Origin: CAMDPA01 sp964574325
Lineage (GTDB): Bacteria > Pseudomonadota > Alphaproteobacteria > Rhizobiales > Hyphomicrobiaceae
Length of the DNA: 64,000 nt
NCBI GenBank assembly: GCA_964574325.1
Contig: CAZNMY010000005.1
Coordinates: forward strand, 1-64,000
Reading direction: 5' to 3'
A model generated the notes under the pieces. That model was not told the origin of the DNA, ran no database searches, and was given only the letters and a program-made list of their open reading frames with translations. Shown piece by piece: positions 1 through 7,517 of this stretch (position 1 is its first letter; every line of letters starts with the position of its first letter). The position numbers and the translations under genes are program-made.

Positions 1-608
1 GTCATGCCGTTGGCGCCAGCTTGCTCGAGGTCGACGATGAAGATCGACATGCCCTCGGATTTCTTCTTCACATCGGCGAGCGGCGTTGTGCGTGCCAGCA
101 GGATCATCAGATCGGAGTGCTGGACTCGGCTGATCCAAACTTTCTGGCCGTTGATGACGTAGCGGTCGCCTTTCTTGACCGCGGTCGTCTTGATCCGCGT
201 GGTGTCGGTGCCCGTCGACGGCTCGGTCACGCCCATCGACTGCAATCGCAGCTCGCCCGCGGCGATCTTCGGCAGATAGTGCTTCTTCTGCGCTGCCGAG
301 CCATGCCGTAGCAGCGTGCCCATATTGTACATCTGGCCGTGGCATGCGCCGGAATTGCCGCCGGATCGATTTATCTCCTCCATGATCACGGAGGCTTCCG
401 TGAGGCCGAGGCCAGAGCCGCCGAACTCTTCCGGGATCAGCGCAGCCATCCAGCCGGCCCTGGTCAGAGCCTCGACGAAGGCTTCCGGATACCCGCGCTG
501 CTCGTCGACCTTACGGTGGTATTCTGCGGGGAAATCTGCGCACAGGGCACGAACGGCCTCCCTGATCTCCTCGTAGCCATTCCCGTTGGTACTGACATTG
601 GTGCTCAT
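1..608 (-). CDS. Acyl-CoA dehydrogenase, N-terminal part (truncated by window edge)
   Basis: The reading frame opens with ATG at 608 and stays open for 202 codons to the left edge, so the C-terminal half lies outside the window. The translation begins MSTNVSTNGNGYEEIREAV. It carries the family's N-terminal helical domain with PEEFGGSGLGLTEA, and the middle beta domain with MGVTEPSTGTDTT and YVINGQKVWIS, the segment that contacts flavin and substrate. Known family members oxidise acyl-CoA to enoyl-CoA with FAD and pass electrons to electron-transfer flavoprotein. Substrate chain length cannot be told from this part. It is transcribed away from the exporter operon and looks unrelated to it. Confidence 0.93.
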   Translation of the reverse strand, partial: MSTNVSTNGNGYEEIREAVRALCADFPAEYHRKVDEQRGYPEAFVEALTRAGWMAALIPEEFGGSGLGLTEASVIMEEINRSGGNSGACHGQMYNMGTLLRHGSAAQKKHYLPKIAAGELRLQSMGVTEPSTGTDTTRIKTTAVKKGDRYVINGQKVWISRVQHSDLMILLARTTPLADVKKKSEGMSIFIVDLEQAGANGM

Positions 609-1028
609 GGCTGTTTCTAGGTCTCCCGTCGCTCGAGCGAATTCCGATGAGCCGAACGCGACTGTGCCCTCGGCATTGGCGGCCGGCAAGGCAACTTCCC
701 AGCCCGCGGGAATATCTGAAACGAGGAAGCCGCAGCCCGCGAACGACAGTTTGAGCGCCCGCCCCGCGCGTTCCCGCAATTGTCGGCAGGCGCGCGAGGT
801 CCGACCAGCAGGTTTTGCTCGAAGCGTCCGCGATTGAAGGCCGAAGTCTGTCCTGATTCAGTACATGGAATTCTTACTAAATTAATATCGCAGTTAATTC
901 AATTGCAAGCGGATCCCTGTAGTGTCCCGCATGTGGGTGAAAATACAGATTTGCTGGCTTTCTGAGGCTGAGACCTTCGGTTGGTTCCCGAAATCTGCTC
1001 GCTTTTGTGTGTGCGTTGTGGGGCGGAT
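609..1028. promoter_or_regulatory. Divergent intergenic region with an AT-rich patch
   Basis: No convincing gene is seen in this 420-base stretch between two divergent genes. An AT-rich patch at about 866-905, in otherwise GC-rich DNA, is the likeliest promoter location for the exporter operon. No -35/-10 pair could be assigned with confidence. Confidence 0.4.
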
Positions 1029-2573
1029 ATGAATATGTACGGGTGTGCTGCGTATCGGATCCTGCTTTTGACATCTGTGTCTTCCCTTGCCCTCGGTGTC
1101 GCAGCCTGCGCTATAGCTCCAAAGCCTCTGGAACCGAGCGAAATATCGTCGAAATCCCAGAGCCAGCAGAGCCGGCTCGCTGCTGATCAGGAGCCTGTCA
1201 CCGGTCCGATAAGCCTCTATGAGGCGATGGCGCGCGCGCTGAAATACAACCTCGATCACCGCGTCGAGGCGATGGAAGCATCCGTCCGTATGAAAGAATT
1301 GGACCTGGCACATTTCGGCATGTTGCCGAATGCCGTTGCAAGCTCCGGCTATGCCGCGAGAAACAATTACAATGCGTCGAGCAGCCAGAATGTGATCACC
1401 GGGCAGCAAAGTCTCGCGCAGTCTACTTCTCAAGAGAAGCAGATCGTGACGGCTGATGTCACGTTCAGTTGGAACGTGCTCGACTTCGGGCTGTCCTATA
1501 TTCGTGCACGCCAGGCAGCCGACAAATACCTGATTGCCGAGGAGATGCGCCGCAAGGTAATGCATCGCCTGCTCGAGGACGTGCGCACGGCCTATTGGCG
1601 TGCGGTCAGCGGCGAGCGCCTGATCTCGCGCCTCAACCTGCTCGAGCGCCGTGTTCGTGCTGCCCAGTCGAGGTCCCGCTCGATCTCATCGGAACGCCAG
1701 ACCTCGCCGATCACCGCGGTCACGTATGAGCGCGAGCTGGTCGAGATCAAACGCACGATCCAGGAGCTGCAGCGCGATCTTGCCGTGGCCAAGACTCAGC
1801 TCGCGTCGCTGATGAATTTGCAGCCGGGCACGAGGTTCAGTCTGATCGCGGGCAAGCGCGCATCCGGTCTGCAGATCAGGATGCCCGTACAGACGATGAT
1901 CACGACCGCGCTCGAGAACCGGGCCGAGTTGCGCGACGTCTGGTACAGGCAGCGCATCAACGAGAAGGAATACGACGCAGCACTTCTCGAGATGTTGCCG
2001 GGTCTCACGCCTTATGCGGGTACCAATTACGACAGCAACGACTTCCTGTTCAACAGCAATTGGCTGAGCTGGGGCGCGAAGGTGAGCTGGAATCTGATCA
2101 AGGTGTTTCAGTACCCGACCAAGCGCGAGATGATCGACGCGCAGGGCCGCCTGCTCGACGAGCGCGCACTGGCGGTGACGATGGCGGTGATCACTCAGGT
2201 CCACGTCAGCCGCGTGCGCTTCCATCACTTCTCGCAGGAATTGTCGACCGCCGACGAGTACCTCTCGGTCCAGAACCGTCTCATCGGTCTGATGAGACAG
2301 GAAGAGCGGGCCGGTCGCATCAGCGAGCAGACGCTCATCCGGGAAGAGCTGAACACGCTCGTCGCTGAAGCCAAGCGCGACATCGCCTATTCCAGCCTGC
2401 AGAATTCGTTCGCGAACGTCTATGCCTCCATCGGCCTCGATCCCCACGGCGGCAGTCTCGATCTGCGGCAGGACGTGAGACAGCTCGCGGCGAGACTGGG
2501 GCAGGTTTGGGTCGAGCGGGGCGATTTCGCCGCCGGCCCGTGGGCCACGAAAGTGGCCACTCGCGAGCGCTGA
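1029..2573 (+). CDS. TolC-family outer-membrane efflux/secretion lipoprotein
   Basis: The protein is a 514-residue outer-membrane channel of the TolC/OEP family. It is expected to form the outer-membrane exit duct of a tripartite exporter. The start at 1029 (MNMYGC) was chosen because it gives a compact signal sequence ending in a lipobox, LGVAAC, and has a GGGGCGG-like ribosome site just upstream; the frame itself is open from 981. Long alternating helical segments, with repeated Glu/Arg/Leu heptads around residues 60-480, are typical of the family. It heads a run of four same-strand genes, followed 33 bases later by a HlyD-like adaptor. This supports a dedicated export role rather than general multidrug efflux. 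Confidence 0.88.
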   Translation: MNMYGCAAYRILLLTSVSSLALGVAACAIAPKPLEPSEISSKSQSQQSRLAADQEPVTGPISLYEAMARALKYNLDHRVEAMEASVRMKELDLAHFGMLPNAVASSGYAARNNYNASSSQNVITGQQSLAQSTSQEKQIVTADVTFSWNVLDFGLSYIRARQAADKYLIAEEMRRKVMHRLLEDVRTAYWRAVSGERLISRLNLLERRVRAAQSRSRSISSERQTSPITAVTYERELVEIKRTIQELQRDLAVAKTQLASLMNLQPGTRFSLIAGKRASGLQIRMPVQTMITTALENRAELRDVWYRQRINEKEYDAALLEMLPGLTPYAGTNYDSNDFLFNSNWLSWGAKVSWNLIKVFQYPTKREMIDAQGRLLDERALAVTMAVITQVHVSRVRFHHFSQELSTADEYLSVQNRLIGLMRQEERAGRISEQTLIREELNTLVAEAKRDIAYSSLQNSFANVYASIGLDPHGGSLDLRQDVRQLAARLGQVWVERGDFAAGPWATKVATRER

Positions 2574-2605
2574 GGCCGCATTTCCGCACATCGGGAACTC
2601 ACGAC

Positions 2606-3376
2606 ATGCACTGCCATGGCCCCATCAGGTTCCTGCTCGCCGGCGCCCTTGCGACATCGGTGATGGTCGACGGCGCGACCACTGCGAGCAGTGAAGTGCG
2701 GCGAACGCAGATGCCCGTGCGCGGTATCGTGCGCCCGCTCAATCAGGCTTCCATTTCTACCGACCTGCCGGTACGGGTCGCCAAGATCCACTTTCGCGAG
2801 GCGCAGTCGTTCCGCAAGGGAGCGATCCTGATCACATTCGACTGCGAACGTCTGGTCGCCGAGCACGCCGCATTGTCGGCCGTGCACCGCGAGCAGAAAC
2901 TCGTCCTCGAAAGCAACAGCTATCTCGATAAGCGTGGTGCTGTCGGCAAAGTCGAGGTCGAGGTCTCTCGCACCCGCGTCCAGAAGGCGGAGGCAGATGC
3001 CAAAGCGCTCGCCGCCAGACTGAAACAGTGCACGATCGTCGCTCCTTACGATGGTCGGATGACCGAGCTGCGGGTCAACGAGCACGAGATTCCCGCGAGC
3101 GGACAGCCGTTCGTCAGCATCATCGACGAGACGGCGTTCGAGATCGATCTGATTCTGCCGTCGAGTGCCCTGCGCACGCTGGCACCCGGAGCATCGCTCG
3201 ACTTCACGATCGACGAGACTGGGCGCAACTATCAGGCGCGCGTGTCGCGCATCGGAGCGGCGGTCGATCCGGTCAGTCAGACTGTCAAGGTGATCGCGGA
3301 GTTCATCAAGCTCGACGATCGCGTGCTCGCCGGTATGACGGGTACGGCTAGATTCATCGAGGCGGCGGCGAAATGA
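2606..3376 (+). CDS. Periplasmic adaptor (HlyD/RND membrane-fusion type)
   Basis: This 256-residue protein starts at MHCHGPIRFLLAGALATSV, a signal sequence or N-terminal anchor. It continues with the usual adaptor order: half a lipoyl domain (VRVAKIHFREAQSFRKG), a short helical hairpin rich in Glu/Lys/Arg, the second lipoyl half (CTIVAPYDGRM), then beta-barrel and membrane-proximal segments ending near GMTGTARF. It is shorter than typical HlyD (about 480 residues), matching a simple periplasmic adaptor. Its stop overlaps the next start by ATGA, so the two are translationally coupled. It presumably bridges the inner-membrane components to the TolC-like channel. Confidence 0.85.
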   Translation: MHCHGPIRFLLAGALATSVMVDGATTASSEVRRTQMPVRGIVRPLNQASISTDLPVRVAKIHFREAQSFRKGAILITFDCERLVAEHAALSAVHREQKLVLESNSYLDKRGAVGKVEVEVSRTRVQKAEADAKALAARLKQCTIVAPYDGRMTELRVNEHEIPASGQPFVSIIDETAFEIDLILPSSALRTLAPGASLDFTIDETGRNYQARVSRIGAAVDPVSQTVKVIAEFIKLDDRVLAGMTGTARFIEAAAK

Positions 3377-4893
3377 TCAGGTTGTCCGCCCAGAAGCAGA
3401 ATGTCGCACAAAAGATTGCGCCCACGTCGCGCCCGTCGCCGACCGCGAGCGGACCGATTTCGGAACCTGTCGACGGCTACGGACGGATGTCCGCTGCAGA
3501 TCCGCCAGCGACGACGCAACGGCACGAGACGTCAGCGCCCCAGGCCGGCCCGCAGGCCGAGCAGGTGAACGCGGCAACTGCGGCGCTGCTGAAGCTGCAG
3601 GCCGATCTCCTGGATATCAGGACGCGCACGGAATTGGCCTACTTCGTCGCCAACGAGCCGCGACTGATCCTGCGCGCACAACAGATTGTCGTTCTGTCGC
3701 GCAGCAGCCGCGGCGAGATGCGTGTTCGGGCCGTCTCCAGCGTCACCGCTGTCGAACGCTCGTCGCCCGCTATCCTCTGGTTCGAGAGCATCATGCACGC
3801 GCTCCACGAGGCGCACGGTCTCGCGGTCGACTGCGGCTTCAAGGCGGCAGCATTCGGCGGCGGCTATCAGGCATTCGGCAAGAGCTACCCTCTGGGGCAT
3901 CTGCTGTGGGTGCCCTGGCTCGATGCGGATGGCAAGGTGTTCGCCGGCATGCTGATGGCCCGGACGACGCCATTCACCAGCCAGGAGGCAGCACTCGGCC
4001 GGCATCTGGCGGGTTCGTTCTCTCAGGCGTGGCGCGCTTTGGGGGCTCCGGGATGGCGGAAGTCGCGCTTCTTGCGCGCATCGCGCACGACCCTGGCCGG
4101 TGGATCGATTGCAGCCCTGATCGCATTGGCCGTTCCCGTACCCATGACCGCGCTCGCACCGGTCGAGATCGCACCGCGTGCGCCGACGATCGTCACCGCT
4201 GGCGTCGAAGGTGTGATCCTCGGCGTGCACGTCGAGCCGAACCAACCGATCGTTCGCGGCCAGGTCCTCGTCCGGATGGTCGACACCACGCTGCGCAATC
4301 GTTTTGAAATCGCCGAGCGCGAAGTCGGCGTTGCGGCGATGCGCTATAAGAAGGCCGCGCAGTTGGCCTTCACCGACATGCGCGGACGTCACGAATTGGC
4401 GATCGCACAAGCAGAGCTCGAGCTGAAGACGTCGGAGCGCAACTACGCGGCAGACTTGCTGGAGCGCGCGGAGATCAAGGCGGATCGCGCAGGCGTAGCG
4501 TTCTTCGCAGACAAGAAGGATCTCGTCGGAAAGCCGGTCGCCGTCGGCGAGAAGCTGATGGAAATCGCGAACCCGTCCGAGATCGAGTTCCGCATCGATC
4601 TCGGCGTCGCCGATGCCATCGTATTGCGCGACGAAGCGCGCGTGAAGATATTCCTCGATTCCGATCCGCTGCGTTCGATCGAGGCTAAACTGGTGCGCTC
4701 CGCCTATCGTGCACGCGTTAGGGAAAATCAGCAGCTCGCATTTCGGCTCGTCGCCGAAGCTGAGCCCGAAGCCGTGGGCGCGCTGAGATTGGGCGCGCGC
4801 GGGACAGCACAGGTCTACTCCGATCGCGTTCCTCTGGGCTTCTACCTTCTGCGCCGGCCGCTGGCTGCGGCGCGGCAGTGGTTCGGAATATGA
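3373..4893 (+). CDS. GAF-like domain fused to a HlyD-type adaptor
   Basis: A 506-residue protein with two parts. Residues about 60-225 are soluble and resemble a GAF fold, with alternating strands and helices (VVLSRSSRGEMRVRAVSSV, LLWVPWLDADGKVFAGML). A single membrane helix follows at about 241-262, then a HlyD-like adaptor with split lipoyl halves (VEGVILGVHVEPNQPIVRG and ADRAGVAFFADKKDL) and a helical hairpin between them. The N-terminal part should be cytoplasmic and the adaptor part periplasmic. ATGA overlaps are seen at both ends, with the adaptor before and the M50 protein after. The GAF assignment is from pattern only and is less certain than the adaptor part. Confidence 0.8.
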   Translation: MIRLSAQKQNVAQKIAPTSRPSPTASGPISEPVDGYGRMSAADPPATTQRHETSAPQAGPQAEQVNAATAALLKLQADLLDIRTRTELAYFVANEPRLILRAQQIVVLSRSSRGEMRVRAVSSVTAVERSSPAILWFESIMHALHEAHGLAVDCGFKAAAFGGGYQAFGKSYPLGHLLWVPWLDADGKVFAGMLMARTTPFTSQEAALGRHLAGSFSQAWRALGAPGWRKSRFLRASRTTLAGGSIAALIALAVPVPMTALAPVEIAPRAPTIVTAGVEGVILGVHVEPNQPIVRGQVLVRMVDTTLRNRFEIAEREVGVAAMRYKKAAQLAFTDMRGRHELAIAQAELELKTSERNYAADLLERAEIKADRAGVAFFADKKDLVGKPVAVGEKLMEIANPSEIEFRIDLGVADAIVLRDEARVKIFLDSDPLRSIEAKLVRSAYRARVRENQQLAFRLVAEAEPEAVGALRLGARGTAQVYSDRVPLGFYLLRRPLAAARQWFGI

Positions 4894-7016
4894 CCGGGAA
4901 GGCCGCTGCAAACCCGCTGCCACGCTTGCGCGCCGAGCTCGAGCTTCTGCCCGGTGCAGCGGCGGCGAACGGCGCGCCGAATTGGCTGGTCCACGATCCG
5001 CTGCTCAATCGCTTCCTGCAGATCGATGCCGCCACCTGCGAGACCCTGAAGGCTTGGCCTTTCTGCCGCACGATCGGCGAGTTGGTGGAACACGTCAATG
5101 CAGCGGGGCGCGCCGAACTCGACGAGCAGAGCGCCGGTGCGCTGATCTCGTTTCTGCAGGCGAATAGGTTGACGGTCGAAGCGCCGTCGGACGGCTGGCG
5201 TCATTTCGCCCGCGAGCATGATGCGCGACAGCACTCGCTCCTCGGCGCGCTCGTCCACAACTACCTTTTCTTTCGGATTCCGCTGGTGCGCCCACAGGCG
5301 TGGCTGGAGCGGACACTGGGTATCGTTCGCCCGTTCATATCAATGCCCGCGCGACTCGCGATGTTCGTGATGGGCTTGCTCGGCCTCTATCTCGTATCGC
5401 GCGAATGGGACGCATTCACCGCAAGCTTCGATGGTTTGGCCACCTGGGAAGGTGCGGCGCTGATGGCCGCAACGCTGATCCTGGTGAAGGCGGCACACGA
5501 GCTGGGGCACGCTTATACGACGGTCGCCTACGGTTGCCGCGTACACACGATGGGCGTTGCATTCGTCGTGATGGCGCCGCTGCTCTACACTGATGTGACC
5601 GACTCGTGGCGCCTCAGAGATCGCAGGAAGCGCCTGATGATCGACGGTGCTGGAATACTCGTAGAGCTCGGCATCGCCGCGGTTGCGCTTTTTCTGTGGG
5701 CTTTCCTGCCGCCGGGGGCTGCGCGCAGCATCGCCTTCACGCTCTCCGTCGTCAGCGTCGCGAGCAGTCTGGCCGTGAACCTCAATCCGTTCATGCGGTT
5801 CGATGGTTACTATCTGCTGTCCGAGTACCTGGGCGTCGACAATCTGCAATCGCGCGCCTTCGAGTTCGGCCGCTGGAAGATGCGGGAGCTGCTGTTCGGC
5901 CTGGGTTTGCCGCCGCCGGAGGAAGTGCCACGGCGGCTGCGCGCGATTCTCATCGGTTACGCTTGGCTGGTGTGGATCTACCGGCTGGTGCTCTTCGTGG
6001 GCATCGCCGTGCTCGTTTATCAGTACTTCTTCAAGGTTCTCGGTATCATTCTCTTTGCGATAGAAATCGTCTTCTTCGTCGCCCGGCCGATCTATGGCGA
6101 ACTGAGGTTCTGGATGCGAGAGCGCCGTAAAATCGTGGCCAGGAAACGCTTCGTCGTCACAGCGACACTTGCAGTCGCGACCGTGACGGCGTGCATCATT
6201 CCGTGGTCGACGCGCGTTGAGATTCCAGCGGTTGTCGAGAGCGCGAGGCTCCAGGCCGTTCATCCCGGCCGCGCGGCTCGCGTGGTCGAGGTTTCGCTCC
6301 GCCAGAATGCCGACGTGAAGGGCGGCGATATCCTCGTGCGCCTCGAGTCCCCCGAAATCGATCAGGAAATTCGCCAGACGCTGACGCGTCTCGCTTTGGC
6401 GCGCTTCCAGCATGGACGCCGCGGCGCCGACGTGGATGACCGCGGCAGCTCGATCGTTCTGGAAAGCTCGATGGAAAGCTTGCAGACCAGGCTGGAAGGC
6501 CTCGAGAAGGAGCGGGCAGAACTGGTATTGCGTGCGCCGTTCGACGGGCGTGTCGTCGAGATCGATCCCGAGCTTGCTCCCGGCCGCTGGGTCAACCCGA
6601 AAGAACCCGTCGCGATCGTAGCCGGAGTTGGTGATCTCGTCGTGCGCGGCTATGTGCGTGAAACGGATCTATGGCGGATCTTCACCGGCAGCACGGGGAC
6701 GTTCGTGCCTGAAATGCCGTTGCGGCAAAGCCTTTCGGTGCGCGTCGACACGGTGGCGACATCGGGTGCTTCGGAGATCGAAATCGCGGATCTCGCTTCG
6801 GTCAACACCGGCCGGATCGAAGTCTCTCCCGCCGAAGGTCGCCGCCTGGTGCCGACCAGTGCGCAATATCTGGTGCGCATGTCCGCGACATCGACGGGCA
6901 ACAATACCGAGCTTTCCGTTCGCGGCGTCGTCGTCGCCGAGGGCAAGGCCGAGAGCCTTCTGGCCGCATCGTGGCGGCAGGTCGTCAAGGTGCTTCTGCG
7001 CGAGACCGGCGCTTGA
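4890..7016 (+). CDS. M50-family membrane metalloprotease fused to a HlyD-like adaptor
   Basis: A 708-residue inner-membrane protein. ATG at 4890 overlaps the upstream stop (ATGA) and is preferred over the GTG/ATG option 12 bases earlier. The zinc site is intact: HELGH with His203, Glu204 and His207, and a distal NPFMRFDGYYLL segment supplying Asp305. These are the signatures of the M50/COG1994 group often called peptide zinc metalloproteases. Several membrane helices lie between residues about 150 and 400. The C-terminal third (from about 430) is a periplasmic adaptor with a lipoyl-like half (GRAARVVEVSLRQNADVKGG) and a second half (LRAPFDGRVVEIDP). It probably replaces the ABC transporter of a classic type I system or processes the cargo. 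Which of these it does is inference. Confidence 0.87.
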   Translation: MTGKAAANPLPRLRAELELLPGAAAANGAPNWLVHDPLLNRFLQIDAATCETLKAWPFCRTIGELVEHVNAAGRAELDEQSAGALISFLQANRLTVEAPSDGWRHFAREHDARQHSLLGALVHNYLFFRIPLVRPQAWLERTLGIVRPFISMPARLAMFVMGLLGLYLVSREWDAFTASFDGLATWEGAALMAATLILVKAAHELGHAYTTVAYGCRVHTMGVAFVVMAPLLYTDVTDSWRLRDRRKRLMIDGAGILVELGIAAVALFLWAFLPPGAARSIAFTLSVVSVASSLAVNLNPFMRFDGYYLLSEYLGVDNLQSRAFEFGRWKMRELLFGLGLPPPEEVPRRLRAILIGYAWLVWIYRLVLFVGIAVLVYQYFFKVLGIILFAIEIVFFVARPIYGELRFWMRERRKIVARKRFVVTATLAVATVTACIIPWSTRVEIPAVVESARLQAVHPGRAARVVEVSLRQNADVKGGDILVRLESPEIDQEIRQTLTRLALARFQHGRRGADVDDRGSSIVLESSMESLQTRLEGLEKERAELVLRAPFDGRVVEIDPELAPGRWVNPKEPVAIVAGVGDLVVRGYVRETDLWRIFTGSTGTFVPEMPLRQSLSVRVDTVATSGASEIEIADLASVNTGRIEVSPAEGRRLVPTSAQYLVRMSATSTGNNTELSVRGVVVAEGKAESLLAASWRQVVKVLLRETGA

Positions 7017-7031
7017 CACGCACGCGTTGCG

Positions 7032-7271
7032 TCAGCCGCATGACCTGCGAATGACGGCTTCCTTATCCGCGGTACAGACGAGGCGGGGATCGCAGAAGAG
7101 GCGCTCCATCTTCGAATAGGAAATGATCGCCGTGCCTGTCGGGCAGCGAACGATCAGCTCGATGATGGGCCCGCGGTCGGTACTCGCTTCGATACGGGAA
7201 TCGGGCGCGTTCGCACCGGAATAGATGGTTATCATTCCGTTGAGACCCGCAGCGAGGGACGCCAACATCAT
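7032..7271 (-). CDS. Small exported Cys-containing hypothetical protein
   Basis: About 79 residues from the ATG at 7271, or 94 from an upstream ATG at 7316. The shorter start gives a plausible signal peptide (MMLASLAAGLNGMITIYSGA, cleavage after ANA). The mature part has four cysteines (VRCPTG, LFCDP, LVCTA, RRSCG), compatible with two periplasmic disulfides. Even hydrophobic/polar alternation (IIELIVRCPTGTAIISYSK) argues for a real protein. It lies on the opposite strand, between the exporter genes and the large cargo gene. I do not recognise a family or function. Confidence 0.55.
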   Translation of the reverse strand: MMLASLAAGLNGMITIYSGANAPDSRIEASTDRGPIIELIVRCPTGTAIISYSKMERLFCDPRLVCTADKEAVIRRSCG

Positions 7272-7517
7272 TGGTATGCTCCCAGATACATTGCATTCCG
7301 GCGAAACGCGTTTCACCTACCACTGATCGCTGGATCAGCAAATGCCGTGCCAGATCCCGATGTCCAGAGCCCGCAATTCATCTGAATTGCTTACGAATTG
7401 CAGCCGATTTGTCATCGACGCTGAGGGTCCATTAAGCCGTTTGGTGTTTCATGGCGTGGCATTCGAGAGACACGACTGAAAAAGTTACCGCCTCTGTTGA
7501 AGGTTCAGGCCCCGACC

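Noticed and set aside
3532..4923. 463-codon minus-strand frame across the GAF-HlyD gene
   Set aside because: Shadow of a gene with clear adaptor motifs. It has no ribosome site or protein-like pattern.
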